DNA from: DATGKG01 sp963783145 | GTDB taxonomy: Bacteria > Desulfobacterota > Binatia > Binatales > Binataceae | Assembly: GCA_963783145.1 (NCBI GenBank) | Contig: CAWAMM010000004.1 | Location: forward strand, 496,001 to 560,000 | Reading direction: 5' to 3' | Length of the DNA: 64,000 bases | In this document: piece after piece, positions 36,220-44,915 of the stretch | Position numbering within the stretch: position 1 is the stretch's first letter | Layout of the letters: every line of letters starts with the position of its first letter | Made by a program: the position numbers and the translations under genes | The notes under the pieces: generated by a model | Databases searched by the model: none | What the model saw: only the letters and a program-made list of their open reading frames with translations | What the model was told of the DNA's origin: nothing

Positions 36220-37087
36220 TCTCATGGGCGGCGTTTTGCCGCTGGACCATACCGCGATCGAGCCTCACGCGCTGCGGAGCTCAGGGGTGCCAAGCACCGG
36301 CTCCCGTCGATTCATGATCGTAGCAACCGCCAGTGTAGCAACGCACTTTGTTCTTCTGGTCACATTGGGCCTTTATTGCAAGTTTTTGCGCCCGGCCATT
36401 TTGGATCGACCATCAATCCAGGTGACCCTGATCGACCTTCCGCTGCGAGGAATGGCCGGCGGTGGCGGCGGCAAATCGGACGCGATCGTCTCAAGGCCCA
36501 CCCCCGCGCCAACAATCACGCATCTGATCATGGCGCCAAAACGAAAGCCTCATCTCCCCTCGCACCGAGTCGAACCCAAGACCATCGAGGAACATCGTTT
36601 AACGCCCATTTCGGAATCAAAGATTGCGAAGATGCAAAATAATTCTGAAGCTAATCCCTTGAGAGAAGTCGGGCCGTCCGCAGCATCGGCGGCTTCGACG
36701 ACTAAGGGACAGCAAGCTAGCCCGGGAGACGGCGGATCGGGTAGCGGCGTGGGACAAGGAATAGGCGGGGGCATTGGAATGGGCTCGGGAAGCGGGACGG
36801 GAGGCGGTTTTGGCAACGGTGGAAACGGACCGCGCGCGATCTACGCCCCGGTACCCTCGATCCCTGAGGACCTGCGCGACCAGGTGATACAAGCCACCGC
36901 GGTCGCTCGATTCAAGGTTTCGCGCGAAGGAAAGGTGACGGTTGCACTGCTCGAGCACACCGGTTTTTCCGAGTTGGACGAGATAATCCTCGATACTTTG
37001 AGAGAATGGCGTTTTTCAGCTGCGATGAACAATGGCGTCGCGGTGGATTCGGAAGCCGACGTGCGGCTGCTGATAACCGTGAAGTGA
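36212..37087 (+). CDS. tonB: Energy transducer TonB
   Basis: 291 residues from GTG 36212, with GAGGGAG about ten bases upstream. A membrane helix lies at about 34-56 (FMIVATASVATHFVLLVTLG). A Pro/Lys-containing periplasmic linker and a Gly-rich stretch (GSGSGVGQGIGGGIGMGSG) follow. The C-terminal TonB domain is at about 210-290: IPEDLRDQVIQATAVARFKV, GKVTVALLEHTGFSELDEII, LREWRFSAAMNNG. It transfers proton-motive energy to outer-membrane receptors, here presumably BtuB. No exbB/exbD in the window. A cobalamin riboswitch precedes the operon. The Gly-rich linker is more typical of TonB-family proteins in deltaproteobacteria. Confidence 0.88.
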   Translation: MSDLMGGVLPLDHTAIEPHALRSSGVPSTGSRRFMIVATASVATHFVLLVTLGLYCKFLRPAILDRPSIQVTLIDLPLRGMAGGGGGKSDAIVSRPTPAPTITHLIMAPKRKPHLPSHRVEPKTIEEHRLTPISESKIAKMQNNSEANPLREVGPSAASAASTTKGQQASPGDGGSGSGVGQGIGGGIGMGSGSGTGGGFGNGGNGPRAIYAPVPSIPEDLRDQVIQATAVARFKVSREGKVTVALLEHTGFSELDEIILDTLREWRFSAAMNNGVAVDSEADVRLLITVK

Positions 37088-37098
37088 ATACCCGCGGC

Positions 37099-37863
37099 AT
37101 GAATCAGCTTAGAATTTCACTACTCCATCTCGGGTTGAAGCCGGGCGCTCTCGAACTCAACACTATGCTCGTCGAGCGTGGAATTCGGATTGCGGCCGCT
37201 CAAGGCGCGGACTGGGTGGTCACGCCGGAACTGTCCATCTCGGGTTATCAGTTTGTTGAATTGATTGGTACCGATTGGATCGATGCTTCCCCGGATGCTT
37301 GGACGGAACATGTTTGCGGTCTGGCCCGTTCTCTTAAGACGGTTGTCTTCCTAAGCCATGTCGAGCGAGGTACGAACGGAAAGCTTTACAACTCCACATT
37401 CATGATTGATTCCGAAGGATCGATCGTCGGCCGTCATCAAAAGGTCAACGTCCACGCGGAGCCTTGGGCTAGCGCGGGCACGCGTATCGCCCCGATCGAA
37501 TGGAATAGGTTGAAGGTCGGAATGTTGATCTGTTCGGATTGCTATACCAAGGAGATTGCGGCGGAGCTGCACGCGGCCGGCGCACAGCTGCTTCTCTCGC
37601 CGTGCGCGTGGGGGCCAGGTCTTTACGGCCCGGAGGGCGAGTGGGAATTGCGCTCGGCCGAAACTGGTTTGCCGCTGATCGTATGCAATCGGACCGGAAG
37701 CGAAACTTCCCTCTCGTTTTCGCGGGCGGAAAGTCTGGTTATCAAAAACGGTCAACGATTGCTGGCCCATACCTCGGAGCGTTCGGCGGTACTGACGTTC
37801 GATTGGGACTTGGTAGCAATGGCGCCAGGCTCGAAAGAATTCGCGACGTCGGACCTTGACTAG
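37099..37863 (+). CDS. Carbon-nitrogen hydrolase (nitrilase superfamily)
   Basis: 254 residues from ATG 37099, 11 bases after the tonB stop. The catalytic triad is E44 (VTPELSISGY), K115 (GRHQKVNVH) and C145 (GMLICSDCYTKE). Length matches single-domain amidases such as Nit2 or beta-ureidopropionase-like enzymes. Being the second gene of a cobalamin-riboswitch operon, it could act on corrinoid side-chain amides or nucleotide-loop amides, but that is inference. The reading frame continues after its TAG for about 95 codons; see next feature. Confidence 0.87.
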   Translation: MNQLRISLLHLGLKPGALELNTMLVERGIRIAAAQGADWVVTPELSISGYQFVELIGTDWIDASPDAWTEHVCGLARSLKTVVFLSHVERGTNGKLYNSTFMIDSEGSIVGRHQKVNVHAEPWASAGTRIAPIEWNRLKVGMLICSDCYTKEIAAELHAAGAQLLLSPCAWGPGLYGPEGEWELRSAETGLPLIVCNRTGSETSLSFSRAESLVIKNGQRLLAHTSERSAVLTFDWDLVAMAPGSKEFATSDLD

Positions 37864-37870
37864 AGGAACC

Positions 37871-38148
37871 ATGCCTTCATTCAAAACGGCGAAGACCTAT
37901 CGCCGATCGTTCCGGTTTACGAGAAACTCCGGAGGCTGCATCCAAACTGGTATGTACAAAGAGTCAGACGAAACAACGAGTGGATGGAGAGGGGATTTGA
38001 AGTTGCGTTGCCGAAATATTACGAAGCTTGGTTTGAAAACAGCCAGAGCGTCGGTATTGGTTCAAGGATGCGGAAACGAGTGCAGTTGATCGGTTTGCGC
38101 TGGAGTTTCTGGGGGAATAGAAAAAAGCGGGCAAAAGTTGGCACTTAA
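37871..38148 (+). pseudogene. Small basic protein of about 92 residues, apparent single-base frameshift near its start
   Basis: ATG 37871 follows AGAGGA at three bases and reads MPSFK; the next frame, open to TAA 38146-38148, reads NGEDLSPIVPVYEKLRRLHP, then NWYVQRVRRNNEWMERGFEV and ALPKYYEAWFENSQSV, with a basic tail. Adding one A to the A4 run at 37882-37885 joins them to MPSFKNGEDLSP. The protein-like composition (Trp, Tyr, charged residues) strongly suggests a real gene. An alternative is readthrough of the nitrilase TAG, since the frame is the same. Unknown function; third gene of the B12-riboswitch operon. Confidence 0.5.
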
Positions 38149-38218
38149 TCTCGCCGAAATGATGCGCCCGAATTGGTGAAACTCGAAAGTGCTTGATAAT
38201 ATTCGGGTTTATTGGCGC

Positions 38219-38295
38219 GCCCCCTTAGCTCAGATGGATAGAGCACAGGATTCCTAATCCTGGGGTCGTGGGTTCGAATCCCGCAGGGGGCGCCA
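38219..38295 (+). tRNA. tRNA-Arg (anticodon CCT)
   Basis: The full cloverleaf can be folded: acceptor GCCCCCT with AGGGGGC, D-arm GCTC...GAGC, anticodon arm CAGGA-TTCCTAA-TCCTG with anticodon CCT, T-arm GTGGG-TTCGAAT-CCCGC, discriminator G and encoded CCA at 38293-38295. It decodes AGG. A degenerate copy of its 5' half lies at 32983. Confidence 0.97.
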
Positions 38296-38406
38296 TCCAG
38301 ATAGCGACATAGCTGAAGGGCGCGCCCGGAATTTGTTTCCATAGTGCCATGCTCTCCTTGATTGACGCGCAGACGCATCGCTGACGAGAGTAGAGCAGGA
38401 GAAAAG

Positions 38407-39666
38407 ATGATCACGCTGCCGCACCGGTTCGAATTTCTTTCCGACGCCTGGCTTGAGGAGGCGAAAAAATTCCTCGACCGTGAATGCAAGAATCGCAAAG
38501 AGCAGTTTGCAGGACGCCCTTTTTCGGTCAGCGAGCGCTTCACCAATACGCCGCCACATCTCAAATTCGAAGGCGATGTGGCGAGCTGGAACATGCGCTA
38601 TGACGGCGAGAACGTAGCTGTTGCACGCGGTTTCAACGACGGCGCGGATTTGATCGTCGAGGGCGACTACCAGGCCGCGCTGACCGCCGCGCAATTTGTC
38701 GGGGTGCTGGCCCCGGGAGCGATGGCCTCGATGGGTCGCGAGGTGGCGACGATGTTCGGCAAGGATGCGCTCCGGGTCAGCGGCTCGCTCAAGGGTCAGC
38801 ATGCCAACGAGTTGCTCATGCTCCTGCACGATCACATGGGCAGACGGACTGTCGAGAATCCCGACCTCGCACATCGCGCCGCGCGCCAGCGCCTTACCGG
38901 CAAGATTCGCGAGATGGAGGAGCAGGGCTACACGATTATCGAGCGCGCCATCTCGCCGCAATTTGCCGACCAAGTACGCGCCGCGACCCTGCGCGCGCTG
39001 CTGCCCCATCAAACCTTCTCGATGAACTGGATGCTCTATCACGGGCGCGAATTCGAGCAACTGATCCAAAACCCGTTGTTGATGACGCTCATCGATGCAT
39101 CGCTCGGGCGCGGCGCTGTTATCGCCAGCTTTAGTTGCATCAAGAAAGGGCCGGGACCCGGTGTCATTCCGGTCCATACCGACTATGCGCACGTGCCGGA
39201 GCCTTATCCCGAATTTGCGCTAACGGGCGTGGGTGTTTGGGCCCTGGAGGATTGGCGGGTGGAATCTGGTCCGACCTGGCTGGTGCCCGGTAGTCACAAG
39301 ATGCGCCGTCCGCCGCGGCCCGGCGAGGGTCGCGAGAAGGGCGTGCCGATCCTGATGCCGAAGGGTTCGGTGGTTTTCTTCACCCACGGCGTGTGGCATT
39401 GGCAGGGCGATCGCACCGAGCCGGGCGACCGGGTCACCCTGCACGCGCATTTTAACCGCGGAATCCTGCGCAGCCTCGAGCCCAAGAAGACCGATGTGCA
39501 GATGTTGCATCGCAACTCGCCGCGGCTGGGGGAAATGCTGGGGGAAGATGATTGGTTCGATAAGATGTCCGCCGCCGGACGCGATCACGTCCGCTTCGAC
39601 TACATGCTGCGGCTTCACGCTTTCACCGAAAAGCAGAAGCAGGCGATTCTCGCCGGCGCTGACTGA
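38407..39666 (+). CDS. Fusion of SCP2-like sterol-carrier domain and phytanoyl-CoA dioxygenase (PhyH) domain
   Basis: 419 residues from ATG 38407, after AGGAG. About 30-145: an SCP2-like lipid-binding fold (ERFTNTPPHLKFEGDVASWN, ADLIVEGDYQAALTAAQFVG, ALRVSGSLKGQHANELLMLL). About 165-400: PhyH-type Fe(II)/2-oxoglutarate dioxygenase, with the H257-T-D259 facial pair (IPVHTDYAHVPEP), the distal His in FFTHGVWHWQGD, and the 2-oxoglutarate-binding Arg likely in GDRVTLHAHFNRG. The fusion would present a hydrophobic substrate from the carrier domain to the oxygenase. Starts the oxidative catabolism run to 43974. Confidence 0.85.
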   Translation: MITLPHRFEFLSDAWLEEAKKFLDRECKNRKEQFAGRPFSVSERFTNTPPHLKFEGDVASWNMRYDGENVAVARGFNDGADLIVEGDYQAALTAAQFVGVLAPGAMASMGREVATMFGKDALRVSGSLKGQHANELLMLLHDHMGRRTVENPDLAHRAARQRLTGKIREMEEQGYTIIERAISPQFADQVRAATLRALLPHQTFSMNWMLYHGREFEQLIQNPLLMTLIDASLGRGAVIASFSCIKKGPGPGVIPVHTDYAHVPEPYPEFALTGVGVWALEDWRVESGPTWLVPGSHKMRRPPRPGEGREKGVPILMPKGSVVFFTHGVWHWQGDRTEPGDRVTLHAHFNRGILRSLEPKKTDVQMLHRNSPRLGEMLGEDDWFDKMSAAGRDHVRFDYMLRLHAFTEKQKQAILAGAD

Positions 39667-39822
39667 GCAGGGCCGGCAAATCATTGACACGTGAACGGTC
39701 GTACATTACTCTTCTTTCGTAGGTAAACGGTCATTTACCAAAGATGGCTGTTCGAAAACCCAAATTTCAAAATCGTCGTTAGCGCGAGGCCTAGGAAGGC
39801 AGCGGCGACAAACAAGGACCAG

Positions 39823-41235
39823 ATGAAAGCGAACCATGCCGTGGTAATCGGCAGTGGCATCGGTGGGATGTGCGCGGCGCGTGTACTTTCCGATCACTTC
39901 GAACGTGTAACACTTATCGAGCGCGACGAGTTGCCCGAAGGCGCGGCGCATCGCAAGGGGGTGCCCCAGAGCCGCCATCCACATGGCCTGCTCGATCGCG
40001 GCCGTCGCGAGCTGAGCGCGCTGTTTCCCGGCCTCGATGATTCACTCCATGAACGCGGCGGCCTCGACATGGATGCTGGCCTCGAACTCGCGACCCTAAA
40101 TCCCGAGGGATGGGCTAAGCGTCGCCGCACCGGGCATCAAATGTTGTTCGCGAGTCGGCTTCTAATCGAGTCGGTGATTCGTGATCGCATCAAGAAAAAT
40201 CCTCGTATCCATTTGGTCGAGGGAACTGAGGTTACAACGCTCCTGTTCGCCGCGGGCGATACTTCCCGAGCCATCGGCGTCGAAACGCGCAAGACTAATG
40301 ATAGCTCTGCGGACCGCATCGAAGCTGAGCTGGTGGTCGATTGCAGTGGACGCAGCTCTAACGCCGCGAAATGGCTGACTGGCGCGGGCTATCCACAGAT
40401 AGAGGTCGAAGTAGTCGACGCGCAGGCCGGTTACAGTACCTGCTGGTACCAGGCGCCGCCGCCCGAACGGCGACCCTCCAACTGGTGGTGGAAGGGAATT
40501 TTTCTCAATCCCTCGACCAAGCCCACTCGCGAGGAGGACTACTACGTCGCGCTGATCCTGCCGATCGAAGGTGACCGCTTCCTCCTCACCCTGGCGTCAT
40601 GGGGTGGCCGCACGCTGCCCGCGGATCATGAATCATTCGCCGCGCTATGTGGGAGGTTGCGCTCGCCGATAGTCGCTGAGGCGCTTGCGATCTCGAAGCC
40701 GATCTCCGCGATTTTTCATCGCAAGGGGATGCAGAACATCTGGAAGCATTACGAGAAATCAAGCGGCCCGGCAGGATTCGTCGCGATGGCCGACGCCGTA
40801 TGCGCATTCAACCCAGTCTACGCGCAGGGGATGACGAGCGCTTCGGTGTGTTCTCAGATACTCGGCAAATTGGTCGGCGAAATCGATCCGACCGATCCCA
40901 ATTTCCCCGCGAGCTTCTACAATCGACAGGCTGAGTTTGTGCGTCAGCCTTGGGGTCTCTCGGTCGCGCGCGATCGGCAGGCTCTCGGACAAACCAACGG
41001 TTCGGAAGGTGCGATGGGTGGGGAAGCATGGGAACGTATCCTGCGCGAGGGGGCAGGGGTGCCGGTCATCGCGGAGGCGCTCTTCAACGTCATCAACTTG
41101 AACCGTCCCGCCGAATCGCTGATGACCGACTCCGATTTCCTCGCGGCGGTCAACGAGATCATGCAGCGGCCGCCGCGGCCTCCGATCGAGGCCGATCAGG
41201 TGCCGCCGTATCCACCCGCCGAGATCGCCAATTAA
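39823..41235 (+). CDS. FAD-dependent oxidoreductase (monooxygenase/halogenase-like)
   Basis: 470 residues. The N-terminal FAD motif is AVVIGSGIGGMCAARVL, followed by the acidic Glu of TLIERDELPEG. The second FAD motif is in GFVAMADAVCAFNPVYAQGM, with the GD-like Asp and Pro. A substrate region with HRKGVPQSRHPHGLLDRGRR, seen in NAD(P)/FAD-dependent oxidoreductases near squalene epoxidase and geranylgeranyl reductase, suggests a lipid or terpenoid substrate. There is no halogenase WxWxIP motif. Between the PhyH fusion and the epoxide hydrolase, an epoxidase role would make sense, since the hydrolase could open its product; this is inference. Confidence 0.78.
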   Translation: MKANHAVVIGSGIGGMCAARVLSDHFERVTLIERDELPEGAAHRKGVPQSRHPHGLLDRGRRELSALFPGLDDSLHERGGLDMDAGLELATLNPEGWAKRRRTGHQMLFASRLLIESVIRDRIKKNPRIHLVEGTEVTTLLFAAGDTSRAIGVETRKTNDSSADRIEAELVVDCSGRSSNAAKWLTGAGYPQIEVEVVDAQAGYSTCWYQAPPPERRPSNWWWKGIFLNPSTKPTREEDYYVALILPIEGDRFLLTLASWGGRTLPADHESFAALCGRLRSPIVAEALAISKPISAIFHRKGMQNIWKHYEKSSGPAGFVAMADAVCAFNPVYAQGMTSASVCSQILGKLVGEIDPTDPNFPASFYNRQAEFVRQPWGLSVARDRQALGQTNGSEGAMGGEAWERILREGAGVPVIAEALFNVINLNRPAESLMTDSDFLAAVNEIMQRPPRPPIEADQVPPYPPAEIAN

Positions 41236-41297
41236 CATCGCGCAGTCTGCCGCGGTAGTATCCGCATCCAACACCTAACCGAAAATACGAGGTAAAG

Positions 41298-42287
41298 ATG
41301 TCCACTTCCACCTGGCCCCAAGGCCGTTCGGTCGAGCTCGCACCGCGCGCGAATCAGCCTGCGATCAGGCTGACTGTCCACGAAGCCGGCGAGGGGCCTG
41401 CGATCGTTTTCTGTCATGGATTCCCGGAGTTGGCTTACTCGTGGCGCCATCAGTTGCCCGCGGTGGCCGGTGCCGGCTTTCGCGCGATCGCTCCGGATCA
41501 ACGCGGCTATGCGGATTCAAGCGCGCCGTTTGCGATCTCAGATTACGGACTCACGGAGTTGACGGGAGATTTGGCCGGTTTGCTCGACGCGATGAAGATC
41601 GATCGTGCGGTTTTTGTGGGTCACGACTGGGGCGGCTTCGTCGCGTGGGCCATGCCGGTGTTGTATCCGGAGCGGACGGCTGGCGTCATCGGAGTATGCA
41701 CGCCATACATGCCATTCCCGCAAACGTCGTTCATGCGCACCCTGGTCAACGGCAACGACGAACGGATGTACATCCTATGGTTCCAGGAGCCCGGTCGCGC
41801 CGAGAGCGTGATGGATCCCAAGGCGCGGCTGATTTTCGATCGGCTGATGCGTTCGCCACTCGATCCGGCCGAAGCCCTCAAACGCATGATGGCGAGCGGC
41901 GAGCTGGACATGAATCCGTTCCGGCGCATCGAGGATTTCCAACCCGATACCGCGCCGATAGTTACTCCCGAAGAGCTTGACGTCTATGTACATGCGTATG
42001 AGAAGACTGGTTTTCGAGGAGGCATCAACTGGTATCGGAACATTGATCGTAATGCGCGCGAGCATCCGCAAGTTGGGGTGACCAAGCTGACCCTGCCATG
42101 TCTGATGATCACGGCCGAATGGGATGGCGCGCTGCCGCCGCGGATGGCCGCTGGGATGCCGGCGCTGTGCTCCGATCTGGAGATGCATAATATCGAGCGG
42201 GCGGGGCATTGGGTTCAACAGGAATTTCCCGATGCGGTTAATGCGACGATCGTCGATTGGTTGAAGCGCCGCTTCAAGAAAAATTGA
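41298..42287 (+). CDS. Epoxide hydrolase, alpha/beta hydrolase fold
   Basis: 329 residues, preceded by GAGGTAAAG. The oxyanion-hole motif is CHGFPELAYSWRHQLP (HGxP), the nucleophile is Asp110 in VGHDWGGFVAW, the ring-opening Tyr candidates are in the cap (FRGGINWYRNIDRN), and the catalytic His is in IERAGHWVQQEFP. These match soluble epoxide hydrolases. It converts epoxides to diols. Its place behind a FAD oxygenase and before an amidohydrolase supports a catabolic operon. Confidence 0.93.
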   Translation: MSTSTWPQGRSVELAPRANQPAIRLTVHEAGEGPAIVFCHGFPELAYSWRHQLPAVAGAGFRAIAPDQRGYADSSAPFAISDYGLTELTGDLAGLLDAMKIDRAVFVGHDWGGFVAWAMPVLYPERTAGVIGVCTPYMPFPQTSFMRTLVNGNDERMYILWFQEPGRAESVMDPKARLIFDRLMRSPLDPAEALKRMMASGELDMNPFRRIEDFQPDTAPIVTPEELDVYVHAYEKTGFRGGINWYRNIDRNAREHPQVGVTKLTLPCLMITAEWDGALPPRMAAGMPALCSDLEMHNIERAGHWVQQEFPDAVNATIVDWLKRRFKKN

Positions 42288-42309
42288 TCTGGTAGAGAGG
42301 AATTCAGAA

Positions 42310-43974
42310 ATGAGTCAGGCAGATCTCGCGATTCGCAACGCAAAAATAGTCGATGGTACCGGCGCCCCGGCATTCCAAGCAGATGTGGCCGTTGCCGATG
42401 GTAAAATCGCCGCGGTTGGAAAATTCGACGGCACTGCCGCAAAGGAAATCAATGCGGGCGGCCATGTGCTGAGTCCCGGATTCATCGATATCCACACTCA
42501 TTTCGATCCGCAGCTATGCTGGGATCGCCTCGCCACCCCGAGCCTCGAGCACGGCGTGACGACTGTCGTGGTTGGGAATTGTTCTTTGAGCCTGGCCCCG
42601 GTGCATGAAGGTGCGAGCCGCAAGCTGATCAAGATGTTCGGGAAGATCGAGGACATCAAGGAGCCGACCTTCGATGCAGGCGTACCCTTCAAATGGGAGA
42701 GCTTCGGGCAGTACCTCGATTTCATCCGGCCGGGACTCGGCATCAACGTAGGCGCGCTGGTGGGGCATTCGGCCCTGCGGTACTACGTGATGGGCGCGGA
42801 GAGCCAGGAGCGAGTTGCGGCCGATGCTGAAATCGCTCAGATGTGTGAAATCCTCGAAGAAGCGATGGCGGCGGGAGCCATCGGGCTTTCTACTTCCTAC
42901 GTTGATATAGACGAAAATAACCGTCCGGTGCCGAGCCGATTGGCCGATCTTCGCGAAAAGATCGCCTTGTGCAAAGCGATGGCGAAGAGTGGACGGGGCA
43001 CCCTTCAAACCGTTCCCTATCTCATCGATCCTGAGCAACAACTCAAGAATATCGAGGAGTTGGGTGAGCTAAGCCTCGCCAGCGGCGTCTTCTGCACCAT
43101 CGCGCCGATCATCTATAGTCCCGCCGCTCCCGATTTCTACAAGCGCAACCTCGAGAAGCTCGATGAGCAACGCGCGCGCGGCGCCAAGGTCTTCGGCCAA
43201 ACGATGACGCGCAGTTTCAATATCAACATCCGGCTGTCCGAGACTTCGTTCCTGCTCTATGGCATGCCTTCGTGGAATCGGATCATGCAGCTTCCGATTG
43301 CGCAGCGGATTGCCGCTTTCGCCGATCGCGACGCGCGTCCGAAGCTGGTTGAGGATGCGGAACGCCGCCTCGCTCTGCTGCTGCGGGGATCGATCGTCGG
43401 CGAGGTCTACAGCAAGTCCAATCAGGAGTTCAAAGGCCGCCGCCTTACCGAGATCGCCAAAACGACGGGCAAGCCAATCTCCGAGGTGATGCTCGAAATC
43501 GCGGTCGCCGATGACCTGCAGACCGAGTTCCAGATCAATGACTTCATCCATGCCGATAAGGACATCGTCGCGCAGATGCTCGATCATCCATCGATTCATA
43601 TCGGCGCCTCCGATGCAGGTGCCCATGTCGCCCAGTTCTGCGGCGCCGGCGACACCAGCGATCTGCTCGCTCGCTTCGTGCGCGAATTCGGCAAACTCAG
43701 CCTCGAGCGCGCGGTCCATCGCATCACGGCCGAACCTGCCGATGCATGGGGAATCAAGAATCGCGGCCGCATCGCCGTGGGCGCGGCCGCCGACCTGACG
43801 CTGTTCGATCCGAACAGGATCGAGCGCGGCGCCGAGGAATTCGTCAACGATTTTCCGGGCGGCGGCAATCGCTACATCCGCCATGCCCGCGGGATCGACA
43901 AGGTAATCGTCAATGGCGAAGTCGTGGTGGATGCGGGGAAGTACACTGCGGCGCGAACCGGCCAGGTGGTATGA
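42310..43974 (+). CDS. N-acyl-D-amino-acid deacylase-like amidohydrolase
   Basis: 554 residues from ATG 42310, after GAGAGGAA. The metal-dependent amidohydrolase barrel has GFIDIHTHFDPQ, the metal-binding Cys of GNCSLSLAP, YSPAAPDFYKRN, and GASDAGAHVAQFC with the catalytic Asp. The C-terminal small beta domain ends VIVNGEVVVDAGKYT. These are features of D-aminoacylases and the related Amidohydro_3 enzymes. The physiological substrate is unknown; many such genes occur beside acyl-CoA genes. Spacing of 22 bases to the epoxide hydrolase indicates an operon. Confidence 0.9.
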   Translation: MSQADLAIRNAKIVDGTGAPAFQADVAVADGKIAAVGKFDGTAAKEINAGGHVLSPGFIDIHTHFDPQLCWDRLATPSLEHGVTTVVVGNCSLSLAPVHEGASRKLIKMFGKIEDIKEPTFDAGVPFKWESFGQYLDFIRPGLGINVGALVGHSALRYYVMGAESQERVAADAEIAQMCEILEEAMAAGAIGLSTSYVDIDENNRPVPSRLADLREKIALCKAMAKSGRGTLQTVPYLIDPEQQLKNIEELGELSLASGVFCTIAPIIYSPAAPDFYKRNLEKLDEQRARGAKVFGQTMTRSFNINIRLSETSFLLYGMPSWNRIMQLPIAQRIAAFADRDARPKLVEDAERRLALLLRGSIVGEVYSKSNQEFKGRRLTEIAKTTGKPISEVMLEIAVADDLQTEFQINDFIHADKDIVAQMLDHPSIHIGASDAGAHVAQFCGAGDTSDLLARFVREFGKLSLERAVHRITAEPADAWGIKNRGRIAVGAAADLTLFDPNRIERGAEEFVNDFPGGGNRYIRHARGIDKVIVNGEVVVDAGKYTAARTGQVV

Positions 43975-43981
43975 AGATCAT

Positions 43982-44021
43982 CCGGCCAGTTCGAGGTGCC
44001 GATGCGCCTCGAACTGGCCGG
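43982..44021. terminator. Perfect 15-bp hairpin between convergent genes
   Basis: CCGGCCAGTTCGAGG (43982-43996) is the exact reverse complement of 44007-44021, with a ten-base loop. It sits between the convergent amidohydrolase and glutathione peroxidase genes. No T-run follows on either side, so it is either a factor-aided terminator or an mRNA end-stabilising element serving both genes. Confidence 0.65.
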
Positions 44022-44054
44022 TCCCAAATCCTAAGTAAATGCCGGAAGAATCCC

Positions 44055-44612
44055 TTAAGCGTTCTTCGAGAGCTGCGTCTCGATCGCGCCGGTTACCAGC
44101 GGATCGGTGGGTGTGATATCGGGCGCGAACCGCGCGACCACCTCACCCTTGCGATCGACGACGAATTTCTCGAAATTCCACGCGATGTCGGTTTCATTCT
44201 TGGGTCCGAGGCCATGCTGATCGAGCGTCTTGCGTAGCGCGCTGTCGGCTTTGCCCTGTGCCTTGGGGACCGAGCTGATCAGATGGCGATACAGAGGATG
44301 TTGGCCCTCGCCCTTGACCACGATCTTCTCGAACATGGGAAACTTCACGCCGAACTTGGTCTCGCAAAACTGCTTGATTTCAGGATTCGATCCGGGCTCC
44401 TGTCCGGCGAATTCGTTGGCCGGAAAACCGAGCACTTCGAATCCCTTGCCGTGATAGGTTTCGTAGATTTTTTCCAGCTCGGCGTACTGGGGGGTCAAGC
44501 CGCATTTGGAAGCGACGTTGACAATCAGCAGTACCGAACCTTTATAGTCGCCAAGTGTGGCGTCTGAGCCGTCGATCCGCTTCGCGGAAATTCCGTAGAT
44601 GTCACCGGCCAC
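44055..44612 (-). CDS. Glutathione peroxidase family, cysteine type
   Basis: 185 residues from GTG 44612, eight bases after GGAGGA. The peroxidatic residue is Cys37 (VNVASKCGLTPQY; codon TGC), with the partner Gln in PANEFAGQEPGS and Trp/Asn in WNFEKFVVDR. The thioredoxin-fold length is that of bacterial BtuE/Gpx proteins, which use thioredoxin or glutathione to reduce peroxides. Most bacterial enzymes are Cys-type, as here; Sec is not used in this one although a Sec candidate exists at 5266. Monocistronic. Confidence 0.95.
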   Translation of the reverse strand: MAGDIYGISAKRIDGSDATLGDYKGSVLLIVNVASKCGLTPQYAELEKIYETYHGKGFEVLGFPANEFAGQEPGSNPEIKQFCETKFGVKFPMFEKIVVKGEGQHPLYRHLISSVPKAQGKADSALRKTLDQHGLGPKNETDIAWNFEKFVVDRKGEVVARFAPDITPTDPLVTGAIETQLSKNA

Positions 44613-44915
44613 GATAGAAGTCCTCCAAGGATAAACGTGATCGCAGGCTAGTGCGCGCACGGGCGGCAAGGCAAGACTCAGGGTGGGACGCAGTTGAGAT
44701 CCTCGCAATCCGCGCAAGGTTCGGGATCCTGAGCACTCCTGACCAGATTGATAGCGAAATTCCGGCGAATTTACCGTCAAACAGACAGGCGCGACATGCA
44801 ACCTGCGGTTACATGACGAGGTGAATCTGTGCTACTTGACTGAAAGTGGCTGGGCGGGAGACAGCAAACTCCACCTGGTTTGGCCACAATAAGTCGCGGC
44901 GCGGGGGTAGCGGCG
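44613..44915. other. Intergenic region between divergent gpx and cyclase-AAA copy 1
   Basis: About 300 bases holding promoters for two divergent genes. I see no reading frame or RNA gene. TTGACT at 44838 is a possible -35 element for the plus-strand gene, but its -10 partner is poor. Confidence 0.4.

Noticed and set aside
37864..38089. The 77-codon frame continuing from ATG 37871 without correction
   Set aside because: After five residues its product turns low in sense (Arg/Thr/Cys-rich); the other frame is clearly protein-like.
44055..44612. Glutathione peroxidase as a selenoprotein
   Set aside because: The peroxidatic residue is encoded by TGC.
44613..44915. A riboswitch or RNA gene before cyclase copy 1
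   Set aside because: Short GC inverted repeats are present, but no conserved structure that I can recognise.
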